DNA of 11,222 nucleotides from CAYJVB01 sp964373575 (GTDB lineage: Archaea; Aenigmatarchaeota; Aenigmatarchaeia; CG10238-14). The stretch lies in contig CAYJVB010000025.1 of assembly GCA_964373575.1 (NCBI GenBank), positions 1 to 11,222 of the forward strand, in the 5' to 3' direction. The notes beneath the pieces were generated by a model. It was not told the origin of the DNA and did no database searches. It saw only the letters and a list, made by a program, of their open reading frames with translations. The position numbers and the translations under genes were made by a program. Below, in pieces: positions 5,641 to 11,222 of the stretch (the stretch's first letter is position 1; every line of letters begins with the position of its first letter).

Positions 5641-5907
5641 TCATCTCTTTATTCTAAACTCCTTCTTTTTCGAGATACTTGCCAACACAGTTTTTATTTG
5701 TTCATCGGTGATTATCGATTTTATTTGACCATCCTGATATAATTGCAATAAATATAATTCAAGCTGATTTGCCAGTTCTGGCTTGACAAGTTTCAGCCTC
5801 CCTAATCTTTCGGTAGCTTCCTTTGACAAAATTTTGTGTAGAACACTTTTTTTCAGATGCTCTAATTTTTGCATTTCTTCAATTTGCTCTGCGTCGGTAT
5901 CATTCAT
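5641..5907 (-). CDS. PDCD5-family DNA-binding protein
   Basis: PDCD5/TFAR19 proteins are small helical-bundle nucleic-acid-binding proteins conserved in archaea and eukaryotes. The archaeal members bind DNA without strong sequence specificity and their exact role is unsettled. This 88-residue protein has the conserved core: a helix with VLHKILSKEATERLGRLKLVKPELANQLELYLLQLYQDGQI (residues ~22-62), then ITDEQIKTVLASI, and the basic end KKKEFRIKR. The usual long Gln/Arg-rich first helix is shortened here, making the protein about 20 residues shorter than typical. Its ATG overlaps the rps19e stop as ATGA, with GGAGAT seven bases ahead in the rps19e end. The rps19e-pdcd5 pair is a widely conserved archaeal operon. 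Confidence 0.9.
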   Translation of the reverse strand: MNDTDAEQIEEMQKLEHLKKSVLHKILSKEATERLGRLKLVKPELANQLELYLLQLYQDGQIKSIITDEQIKTVLASISKKKEFRIKR

Positions 5908-6326
5908 TTTTTTATCTCCATGACAATTTTACTGATGAATTCACTACCCCTTTGGGTGATCACTCTTCCGCCAGTTTTTCTTTTTTCTAAAAAACCTGCA
6001 TTCTCTAGTTGCTGCAAAATCTTCCTAATAGCCTTTCCACCTGATTTCACAGTCTTCTCAGGTTTATGTCCCCTCTCCTTTCTTCCACCATAAAATGTTC
6101 TAAGTCTTGAGACACCAACCGATCCATCTAGTGATATTCTCCTAAGGACTGAAGCCGCTCTTACATACCACCAGTCTCTTCTTCTCGGGGGAAATTTTTT
6201 ATGCGGACCTGTCTTAGCAAATCTAGCCCATTCTGGCATTTCAAGTTCTTTCATTTTTTCAAATTCTCTTGCACATCTTTCAACAAAAACAGATGCACTT
6301 ATTTCTTTCAACAAATGTTTGTTCAT
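5904..6326 (-). CDS. rps19e: 30S ribosomal protein S19e
   Basis: eS19 is a winged-helix protein of the small ribosomal subunit head, required for 18S-type rRNA maturation in eukaryotes and present in archaea. At 140 residues it is close to the normal 145-155. Diagnostic stretches are PEWARFAKTGPHKKFPPRRRDWWYVRAASVLRRI (residues ~31-64), the conserved surface including the pp..DWwYvRaAsilRrIy motif, then GVSRLRTFYGGRKERGHKPEKT (~76-93), and a C-terminal winged helix IRKILQQLENAGFLEKRKTGGRVITQRG (~101-128). A GGGAG ribosome binding site in the end of the preceding membrane protein gene lies ten bases ahead of the ATG. The two genes are two bases apart, so they are translated from one message. 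Confidence 0.95.
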   Translation of the reverse strand: MNKHLLKEISASVFVERCAREFEKMKELEMPEWARFAKTGPHKKFPPRRRDWWYVRAASVLRRISLDGSVGVSRLRTFYGGRKERGHKPEKTVKSGGKAIRKILQQLENAGFLEKRKTGGRVITQRGSEFISKIVMEIKK

Positions 6327-6328
6327 AT

Positions 6329-6592
6329 CTATTCTCCCTTTTCTTCTGCCTGCGTTTGTGATGTGAGTAAGATATATGCTGTTACACCAATGACAACAAC
6401 AATACCCCCTGCTATTAGCAGTAACACCAAAACAGCAGTTTCTGCAGTACCTAACTTACATATTTCAAGACTTTTATTTATTTCGCATCCTTTCTTTAAA
6501 CGGGCGATATATTCAACAACAAATAGTAATACAAATATAGCGATGAAGACAACAATCATTCCAATTCCAACGATTTTCCAGTTTAGGGTCAT
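6329..6592 (-). CDS. Two-helix membrane protein of unknown function in the ribosomal run
   Basis: The protein (87 aa) has two long hydrophobic helices, residues ~7-30 and ~51-77, separated by a short polar loop with two cysteines (KKGCEINKSLEICK) nine residues apart that could form a disulfide. Positive charges (RLKK) follow helix 1, and the tail TSQTQAEEKGE is acidic. No family is recognised. It is embedded between rnp4 and rps19e with gaps of four and two bases, and its last codons supply the SD of rps19e, so it is co-transcribed and probably translationally coupled with the ribosomal genes. ATG 6592 is chosen; a GTG at 6595 directly before it is also possible. The small gaps and good coding pattern make it a real gene. 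Confidence 0.75.
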   Translation of the reverse strand: MTLNWKIVGIGMIVVFIAIFVLLFVVEYIARLKKGCEINKSLEICKLGTAETAVLVLLLIAGGIVVVIGVTAYILLTSQTQAEEKGE

Positions 6593-6596
6593 CACA

Positions 6597-6911
6597 TCAC
6601 TTGTAAGGAGTTCTGAATATATTTTTGCAATTCAGACATTTTATAGTTAGGGTTTTAGTTTTAGAATCCAGCCTGACAGTAGAAGAGTAGCCTGGCACTA
6701 GTAGAGCATTGCATTTCTTGCAGAAGCTTCTTTTTTGTGGTTTTGTTAGTCTGACATTATACCTTAAACCAATTTTTTTTGCAAGCTGAACATATCTTTT
6801 AGCCCTTTCAGGTAATTCTCTGTGGATTTTTTTGGCTAGCCTTAGAAGAATGTTTGTTCTTTCTTTTGCTATCTTGACCTGCCAGTCAGGTTTTCTGCTC
6901 CTTTGTCTCAT
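6597..6911 (-). CDS. rnp4: Ribonuclease P protein component 4 (Rpp21/Rpr2 family)
   Basis: Rpp21 pairs with Rpp29 in archaeal RNase P and supports the catalytic RNA in removing 5' leaders from pre-tRNA. The 104-residue protein shows the family architecture. N-terminal helices run from residues 11 to ~48 (KIAKERTNILLRLAKKIHRELPERAKRYVQLAKKIG), with the typical AxERIxxLxxxA and AxRYVxLAxxI patterns. A basic linker (RYNVRLTKPQKRSFC) follows, and then a zinc ribbon with C64, C67 (CKKC), C92 and C95 (CLNC), separated by the conserved LVPG and VR elements. The gene opens the long minus-strand run. No SD precedes the ATG. The nearest TATA candidate lies about 60 bases upstream and overlaps the divergent lipoprotein promoter. 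Confidence 0.9.
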   Translation of the reverse strand: MRQRSRKPDWQVKIAKERTNILLRLAKKIHRELPERAKRYVQLAKKIGLRYNVRLTKPQKRSFCKKCNALLVPGYSSTVRLDSKTKTLTIKCLNCKNIFRTPYK

Positions 6912-6968
6912 TCAATAAATATTATTTATTTCAGATAGTAAAAAGCAGAATGTTTTGAAAAGCAAAGA

Positions 6969-6977
6969 CTTAAATAC
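6969..6977. promoter_or_regulatory. TATA box between divergent rnp4 and lipoprotein genes
   Basis: CTTAAATAC in the 107-base gap reads GTATTTAAG on the other strand, so it is nearly symmetrical. On plus it follows the purine-rich GAAAAGCAAAGA and is about 46 bases before the lipoprotein ATG. On minus it is about 62 bases before rnp4. The plus assignment is stronger; use in both directions is speculative. Confidence 0.45.
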
Positions 6978-7018
6978 TTTTTTATCTTCATTACTACTTA
7001 ATAGTAAAGGTAATTGTT

Positions 7019-7594
7019 ATGAATAGACGTGGATCAATTTATACTGCTTCGTTATTACTATTAACCGCAGCTTTAGCATGTGGAAGCCCTGCACCAGTTC
7101 CTCCAGCACCGCCTAGTGGTACTTCAGCTCCACCTGTTGCAACATCAGCTCCGGTTCCATACTCATCTGGTGATAGTAAAGGACCTATGTATGTACCTGT
7201 TGATGTTCAAGGTTGTACTAGATCTTCTGATGGAAAATTTTATGCTCATACTGCTGCAATAAATTATCCTCAACCCCCACAACCAGGGCAAAAAGTACAA
7301 ATACGAATTTATGTTGATGGTAAATTAACAGAACTTTCTCTTTATCCAGCTCCTGTGTGGGAGTTAGGATCCTTTCCTGAAGGTACTCGGGTTGGCGATG
7401 GTTATGATGCGTGGGAATGTAAAGATACTGCAGCTCAACAACCTACAGAACCTACTTATACGCCATCAGCTCCAGATAGTAATGATGGTAATGATGGTAA
7501 TGGTGGTGGAAATGGGGATGGTTCTGGAACGCAACCCACTCCAGAAAAAGCTGGTGGCGACGCACAAGCAACACCAGGAAATCCAAGTCCCTAA
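7019..7594 (+). CDS. Probable lipoprotein with Pro-rich linker and Gly/Asn-rich tail
   Basis: The first 20 residues form a signal peptide: basic NRRG, hydrophobic SLLLLTAALA, then C21 followed by GS. ALA|C could be cut by signal peptidase I. The Cys right at the junction and the flexible sequence after it suggest lipidation, although the residues before it are not a perfect lipobox. Residues 22-50 are a Pro/Ala/Ser linker. Residues ~56-135 form one compact domain with two cysteines (C66 and C134, possibly a disulfide) and strand-like segments (VQIRIYVDGKLTELSLYPAPVWEL). Residues 136-191 are a disordered tail with an Asp/Asn/Gly stretch. The family is unknown. A weak SD (AAAGG) lies eight bases ahead of the ATG. 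The large surface protein starts within 12 bases, so the two are likely co-expressed and possibly interact at the cell surface. Confidence 0.72.
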   Translation: MNRRGSIYTASLLLLTAALACGSPAPVPPAPPSGTSAPPVATSAPVPYSSGDSKGPMYVPVDVQGCTRSSDGKFYAHTAAINYPQPPQPGQKVQIRIYVDGKLTELSLYPAPVWELGSFPEGTRVGDGYDAWECKDTAAQQPTEPTYTPSAPDSNDGNDGNGGGNGDGSGTQPTPEKAGGDAQATPGNPSP

Positions 7595-7605
7595 GGATGA
7601 TAAAA

Positions 7606-10600
7606 ATGTTTAAAAAATTAATACAACTGGCATTGGTCTTTTTGATAATTTTAACTAGCCTAAATTTTGTATTTGCATCCAACACCTGTTCAACCTGTTC
7701 ACCTTTAACTGAAAGTAGATTGTATGCAGCAACAGGAGACAACGGCAGAATTTATGTTTTCGACGGTACTTCATGGTCAATATCTCATGACAGTGACGAA
7801 TCACAGATATGGGCATTAGCAACTTTCAATAATAACATTTTTGCCGGTACTGCAAATAGCGGAAAGATATTGAAGTTTGATGGAAATTCATGGACGACTG
7901 TTTTGGATACCGATAAAACATATGCAGAGGCCTTCTGTTCATACAACAACAAACTTTACGCAGGTGTTGATCCTTCAGCTAAAGTATATTCATCTGTTGA
8001 TGGTAGCACATGGTCAGTAAATAAAGAATTTTCTGAAGGTTATTTAAGATCAATGGCCGTTTTCAACGGAAAACTTTACGCAGGAACTGGATACAATGGA
8101 AAAATATTTGCTTATGACGGTTCAACATGGTCTAAAGTAGCAGATCTTCCTGAGAAATGGATATTTTCACTAGAGGTCTATAACAATAAATTGTATGCAA
8201 CAACGGGAGATGACGGTAAGGTTTATTCAACATCAGATGGTTCAACGTGGACTGTCGCAACAGACTTTCCAGAATTACAATTATTCTCATCTGAAGTCTA
8301 CAATGGAAAGTTATATGTCGGTACCTATCCTGAAGGAAAGGTCTATGTTTTCGACGGCAGCACATGGTCATTAGGCTTTGATTCAACAGAAGATAATATT
8401 GCAGCACTGAGAGTATTTCAAAATAAACTTTATGTAGGTACATCACCTAATGGAAAAATTTATGTTTTCGACGGCAGCACATGGTCATTAGCAACAGATA
8501 CACCAGAAAGGAAAATTTACGCATTTACTGCAGGATGTGGCGGAACTACAACTACTACTTCAACTACTACATCAACAACCACAACAAGTACGACATCCAC
8601 TACTAGCACCACCTCAACAACTCTTCCATCTACATTCATTGTTGATGTTCTTTCAGTAGATGCAACCCCATCAAGTATCAACAGAGGAAATAATATAACA
8701 ATCCAATCTAACGTGAAACTTGTTGAATCCCAATCAGGATCTTATGGAGTAACTGTCAAATGGTTCATTGATGGTGTCTTAAAAACAACCCAGACTGTGT
8801 TTCTCCAAAAGGGGGAAACAGTCACTTTAAGCAGATCATTTGGCACATCAGATTTATCTTCAGGTTCTCATTCAGCAAAAGTTCAGGCCGAGATAAGCAC
8901 TTCTATAGATAGCGAAATAGATACATTCCAGATAACAGGCAGTGGTGGATCAACAGATTTCAGAATAGGTAGTTTATCAGTTTCACCATCAACCATTTGT
9001 CAAGGCAACAGCCAGACTATTGATTTTTCAATTCCAGTTACTTTACAGGGTGGTAGTGATAATACAGAGGTTTTAACACAATTTTATATAGAAGATAATG
9101 ATGGCGGCTTCATACAAGTTGATTCACAGCGACTGATTTTAGATGTGGGTGAGACACGAACATTCTCAGGATCATTCAGCTATTCTGCCAATAGATTTTC
9201 ATTAAGATCTCACGATGTAAAAGTTGTTGTTCAGAACGGGGATAGTGATACAGAATTTGCAATGTTGAATGTAGTATCATGTCCGTTATTTAATCAACAG
9301 AATATTGATGTTGGCTTTATCAATTTGAGTCCAGAATTTCCAAATCAAGGTGATATAGTTGTAGGTTCAGTTCCTATAACTCTAAGGCAAACAACTGGAT
9401 TGCCAAAAGATGTATTCGTCACGGTTGAAGTCGATAACAGCCTAGTAACATCAACATTACTTCATTACAACATCATGTCAACACAAACATTCCAATTTAC
9501 AATAAATAGTGGCGCTCTTTCAATCGGTGGTCACACTTTACAGGTAAAAGCAAATCTAGATGGAATAACCGACTCATCTTTGAGGTCTTTCACAGTAGGT
9601 CCTTTACCTCCTGCTTTGCCAGGATCGCCGTTGCATTGTTTAGTTGTAGATGACATTTGGAGTGATAGACAATTAAGAGATGGTGAAAATTTCCAGATAT
9701 CAACTAGAATCAGAAACTGCGGTTCTAGTAGCGAGACAGTAACACAAACTTCATTAGAAGGTTTTAATAGAACAATGAGTTCAACTGTATTTTTATTGGG
9801 ACCTGGTCAGAGTAAAGATTTAACATTTACAGTTTTTGTTCCGGACGAATTTTATGGTGAAACTACATTGAAAGTTAAAACATTAAGCTCATTTGCTACA
9901 GACCAGTTGACTAAGAATTTCATTGTTCAGTCAGGATTTCCATCATTAAATGTTGACTCACAATTTGCAGTAACAGAATGTAGAGTAACTCCAATCCAGT
10001 TTAAGATTTTCAACTCAGGACCTGTAAGAGATACCTTCACTGTTTCAGCATCAAGTGATTTTGCGAGTTGGTTCACTACCTTACCTCAACAAGTAACATT
10101 AGAAAGCAAACAAAGCAGAATTATTGAAGCTTTAGTTAATGTGCCATGTGGAACGGAGCCGGGATTATATCAATTTACGCTTAATGCTAAAGGTTCACCA
10201 GGTGTTTCTGTGACTTCAACATTGAAGGTTACTAAGCCAGTTGTATTTCCTAAATTTACATTACCTACAGGCTTCGCTGTTGGTTTTCAGGAGTGGTTTA
10301 CATCTTTCAGTGAAACTATGAAAGGTATTTTACCTTGGATACTATTATCTGCTCTAATATTGTTACTCGCAGTAGTATTGATTTACCTATTCCCAGCATT
10401 GCTGCTATGGATACTATTATCTGCTCTAATATTGTTACTCGCAGTAGTATTGATTTACCTATTCCCAGCATTGCTGCTATGGATACTATTAGCCGCATTA
10501 ATAATGTTGTTTGGAATTGTTTTGGCATATTTATTATCTGAAACAACATTTCCAACTATGGAGATGGAACTGCCAAGAAAAGGGAGAAGAGTTCCTGAAA

Positions 10601-10626
10601 AATGTTTAGATGGGCATAACTGCTGA
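7606..10626 (+). CDS. Large surface protein: seven-bladed propeller, Thr-rich linker, Ig-like domains, membrane anchor
   Basis: Numbering is from an in-frame ATG at 7597. ATG 7606 is preferred because AAGGA then sits eight bases ahead. Residues 4-28 are a signal peptide (FKKLIQLALVFLIILTSLNFVFA). Residues 41-312 hold seven repeats of about 39-42 aa with the pattern YNGKLYxGT...GKxYxFDGSTWS, which implies a seven-bladed beta-propeller. Residues 317-343 are almost only Thr and Ser, a likely O-glycosylated stalk. Residues ~348-880 contain about five beta-rich, Ig-like or CARDB-like domains (348-447, 454-561, 569-667, 680-776, 785-879) with paired cysteines. Residues 912-980 are a hydrophobic region of three related helices, followed by a basic tail (PRKGRR). 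The propeller and Ig domains should lie outside the cell, suggesting adhesion or ligand binding, but no specific function or catalytic motif is visible. It follows the lipoprotein gene within 12 bases. Confidence 0.85.
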   Translation: MFKKLIQLALVFLIILTSLNFVFASNTCSTCSPLTESRLYAATGDNGRIYVFDGTSWSISHDSDESQIWALATFNNNIFAGTANSGKILKFDGNSWTTVLDTDKTYAEAFCSYNNKLYAGVDPSAKVYSSVDGSTWSVNKEFSEGYLRSMAVFNGKLYAGTGYNGKIFAYDGSTWSKVADLPEKWIFSLEVYNNKLYATTGDDGKVYSTSDGSTWTVATDFPELQLFSSEVYNGKLYVGTYPEGKVYVFDGSTWSLGFDSTEDNIAALRVFQNKLYVGTSPNGKIYVFDGSTWSLATDTPERKIYAFTAGCGGTTTTTSTTTSTTTTSTTSTTSTTSTTLPSTFIVDVLSVDATPSSINRGNNITIQSNVKLVESQSGSYGVTVKWFIDGVLKTTQTVFLQKGETVTLSRSFGTSDLSSGSHSAKVQAEISTSIDSEIDTFQITGSGGSTDFRIGSLSVSPSTICQGNSQTIDFSIPVTLQGGSDNTEVLTQFYIEDNDGGFIQVDSQRLILDVGETRTFSGSFSYSANRFSLRSHDVKVVVQNGDSDTEFAMLNVVSCPLFNQQNIDVGFINLSPEFPNQGDIVVGSVPITLRQTTGLPKDVFVTVEVDNSLVTSTLLHYNIMSTQTFQFTINSGALSIGGHTLQVKANLDGITDSSLRSFTVGPLPPALPGSPLHCLVVDDIWSDRQLRDGENFQISTRIRNCGSSSETVTQTSLEGFNRTMSSTVFLLGPGQSKDLTFTVFVPDEFYGETTLKVKTLSSFATDQLTKNFIVQSGFPSLNVDSQFAVTECRVTPIQFKIFNSGPVRDTFTVSASSDFASWFTTLPQQVTLESKQSRIIEALVNVPCGTEPGLYQFTLNAKGSPGVSVTSTLKVTKPVVFPKFTLPTGFAVGFQEWFTSFSETMKGILPWILLSALILLLAVVLIYLFPALLLWILLSALILLLAVVLIYLFPALLLWILLAALIMLFGIVLAYLLSETTFPTMEMELPRKGRRVPEKCLDGHNC
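7717..8532 (+). repeat. Seven coding repeats of about 117-126 bp (propeller blades)
   Basis: Each unit encodes a GKxYxxDGSTWS core. The cores start near codons 50, 89, 128, 168, 207, 247 and 286 of the large surface protein. Units 6 and 7 share an exact 31-base match starting at 8344 and 8461, 117 bases apart, so these two diverged most recently or are kept alike by recombination. Unit 3 has AK instead of GK and an extra residue before DG. Confidence 0.85.
8545..8625 (+). repeat. Low-complexity Thr/Ser codon tract
   Basis: A run of ACT, ACA, ACC, ACG, TCA and TCC codons encodes 27 residues of nearly pure Thr/Ser, ending in Leu-Pro. The codons are mixed rather than a pure microsatellite, so selection on the protein stalk, not simple slippage, probably maintains it. 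Confidence 0.8.
10336..10479 (+). repeat. Exact 72-bp tandem duplication encoding a transmembrane unit
   Basis: Copies at 10336-10407 and 10408-10479 are identical over 72 bases (24 codons, frame kept). Identity runs 12 bases further into a third unit from 10480 (TGGATACTATTA), which then diverges in DNA but keeps the protein pattern WILLxALIxL. Each unit encodes about one membrane-spanning helix starting with Trp and, in the first two, ending in FPALLL. Confidence 0.95.
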
Positions 10627-10635
10627 TTATTTTGA

Positions 10636-10645
10636 TTTTAAATAT
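10636..10645 (+). promoter_or_regulatory. TATA box of the RHH-like gene
   Basis: TTTTAAATAT begins ten bases after the stop of the large surface protein and about 34 bases before the ATG at 10675. Together with the following T-run it separates the two transcription units. Confidence 0.55.
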
Positions 10646-10646
10646 C

Positions 10647-10653
10647 TTTTTTT
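10647..10653 (+). terminator. T-run terminator after the surface-protein pair
   Basis: Seven consecutive T residues lie 21 bases after the stop codon in an otherwise T-rich stretch (with TTTTGATTTT before it). Archaeal polymerase terminates at such T-runs without needing a hairpin, and none is seen. Confidence 0.45.
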
Positions 10654-10674
10654 GCATTAATTCTTAGTGATTGA

Positions 10675-10854
10675 ATGCCAGCTAAGGTAGAAGACACAAA
10701 CCCGACAACACAACTGACGATTACAGTCCTTACTTTTGAAAGGATGAGAAAACTGTTGAATAGATACAGACAATTGTATGGGTTACAGACGTATGATGAT
10801 TTGGTTAATTTCTTGATTAATAATAGACCGAAAGTTGAGGAAGACGAGGATTAA
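10675..10854 (+). CDS. Small ribbon-helix-helix-like DNA-binding protein
   Basis: This 59-residue protein was read directly from the sequence, starting MPAKVEDTNPTTQLTITV and ending in an acidic tail (PKVEEDED). Residues ~12-48 match the ribbon-helix-helix plan: a polar-alternating strand (TQLTITVLT), a first helix (FERMRKLLNRYRQLYG), a turn, and a second helix (TYDDLVNFLINN). The TYDDLVNFL part closely resembles the TYDDVIxxLL ending of the many small archaeal RHH regulators and VapB-type antitoxins. Such proteins bind operators as dimers through the paired strand. There is no SD, and the TATA box spacing suggests a near-leaderless start. The next gene starts 27 bases downstream and could share the transcript. 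The RHH assignment is by pattern only. Confidence 0.55.
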   Translation: MPAKVEDTNPTTQLTITVLTFERMRKLLNRYRQLYGLQTYDDLVNFLINNRPKVEEDED

Positions 10855-10881
10855 AATAAAGAATTGTTGGGAGTGATATAG

Positions 10882-11109
10882 ATGGGAAGGTTGTGTTACA
10901 TTGTTGATCGATTTAACAAAATTTTGGCTGTTAATCACGGTAATGATGAGGATGTAAAAAGATATGCTGAAGGAATTTGGGGAAAAGAGAATGTACCTTA
11001 TTCTATATATGCAGAAACTGAAAGAGGTGTAACACCTGTGGTTTTAGGAGTAGGTCTCACATTGAGAAATCCTGATGATACAAGATTTTATGAAAGAATA
11101 TATCCTTAG
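10882..11109 (+). CDS. Unrecognised 75-residue protein
   Basis: A small soluble alpha/beta protein. It begins with a strand MGRLCYIVDRFNKILAVNH, followed by a helix (DEDVKRYAEGIWG), a strand (PYSIYAETE), a hydrophobic strand (VTPVVLGVGLTLR) and a charged end with Tyr-rich FYERIYP. I recognise no family and see no catalytic motif. A ribosome binding site (GGGAG, about eight bases before the ATG) shows SD-led translation, as expected for a second gene in a message started at the RHH-like gene. A regulator-target or toxin-antitoxin pairing is possible but not supported by sequence. The gene is followed by the palindromic tail. Confidence 0.65.
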   Translation: MGRLCYIVDRFNKILAVNHGNDEDVKRYAEGIWGKENVPYSIYAETERGVTPVVLGVGLTLRNPDDTRFYERIYP

Positions 11110-11111
11110 AT

Positions 11112-11210
11112 AAGGGTTAGGGTTTCTACAAACCCAAATGGGGTCTGTTAACTTAACAGATCCCTTAACAGGGGTCTGTTAACTTAACACAAAATCACCC
11201 CTAATCCCTT
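11112..11210. repeat. Nested palindromic non-coding tail
   Basis: Outer arms AAGGGTTAGGG (11112-11122) and CCCTAATCCCTT (11199-11210) are inverted repeats with a one-base bulge. Inside lie a small hairpin (11120-11135, GGGTTT, loop CTAC, AAACCC) and the repeated palindromes listed separately. No T-run follows. It begins just after the stop of the 75-residue gene and may be a transcript end structure, an operator region or a small mobile repeat. No coding frame is supported here up to the window end. Confidence 0.6.
11140..11189. repeat. Two 19-bp direct repeats containing a palindrome
   Basis: GGGGTCTGTTAACTTAACA occurs at 11140-11158 and 11171-11189, 31 bases apart. The first copy extends to a perfect 17-base palindrome TCTGTTAACTTAACAGA (11144-11160), centred on the C at 11152. 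The arm 11153-11164 can pair either with 11140-11151 or with 11171-11182. In RNA the second pairing gives a 12-bp stem with one G-U and a six-base loop. Confidence 0.85.
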
Positions 11211-11222
11211 GATAAATTCATC

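Noticed and set aside
5413..5742. Plus-strand frame of 109 codons opposite rpl37ae and pdcd5
   Set aside because: It is antisense to two well-identified conserved genes and has low-complexity hydrophobic translation. It is a shadow.
8132..8446. Minus-strand frame of 104 codons inside the propeller gene
   Set aside because: Its openness comes from the repeated codon pattern of the blades on the other strand. It has no start signals.
7717..8532. Kelch or PQQ-type enzymatic propeller
   Set aside because: The repeats lack the kelch GG and the PQQ tryptophan-docking pattern. The GKxYxFDGSTWS core supports only a generic structural or binding propeller.
11140..11189. CRISPR-like short repeats
   Set aside because: There are only two 19-bp copies with a 12-base gap, and the gap itself pairs with the repeats. 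There is no spacer of normal size and no cas gene.

Overview
This window comes from an AT-rich archaeal genome. Three things support that. It carries archaeal/eukaryotic-type information genes: RNase P Rpp21, ribosomal S19e and L37Ae, PDCD5-type DNA-binding protein, RNA polymerase subunit P, KEOPS Pcc1, prefoldin beta, a UPF0147 protein and archaeal SepF. Many genes have a TTTAAATA-like TATA box 30-40 bases before the start codon. Cell-surface proteins with threonine-rich linkers are present. The compact small genes and numerous orphans fit a DPANN-type lineage (for example the Woesearchaeota/Pacearchaeota group), but that placement is an inference made without a marker-gene tree.

Layout, left to right. 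(1) 1-1268: an orphan 283-residue protein and a 57-residue helical protein, both on plus and each with its own TATA box. (2) 1254-2223 on minus: a membrane-anchored, possibly thioredoxin-like CxxC protein and the cell-division protein SepF. (3) 2460-3437 on plus: a 325-residue protein that I read as a divergent relative of HAM1/RdgB nucleotide pyrophosphatases. (4) 3432-6911 on minus: a long run of eleven genes, rnp4 - two-TM protein - rps19e - pdcd5 - rpl37ae - rpoP - secreted two-domain protein - 95-residue orphan - pcc1 - pfdB - UPF0147. It looks like two conserved archaeal clusters joined together (S19e-PDCD5, and the L37Ae-RpoP-Pcc1-prefoldin end of the exosome superoperon). Two unrecognised genes sit where an Imp4/Brix gene is commonly found. 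Internal TATA boxes suggest the run contains more than one transcription unit. (5) 7019-10626 on plus: a surface-protein pair, a probable lipoprotein followed closely by a roughly 1000-residue membrane-anchored protein. The large protein has a seven-bladed beta-propeller, a Thr/Ser linker, about five Ig-like domains and a C-terminal hydrophobic region containing an exact 72-bp tandem duplication. (6) 10675-11222: a small ribbon-helix-helix-like regulator, a 75-residue orphan, and a roughly 100-base non-coding tail of nested and repeated palindromes.

The minus-strand run supplies translation, tRNA modification, RNA processing, transcription and protein-folding components. The plus-strand pair and the secreted protein at 4615-5229 belong to the cell envelope. 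Two genes too short for routine ORF calling, rpoP (43 aa) and the RHH-like gene (59 aa), were read directly from the sequence. I see no tRNA, rRNA, CRISPR array or insertion sequence, and no clear defence system. The best candidates for something new are the divergent HAM1-like protein, the duplicated transmembrane unit and the palindromic tail.
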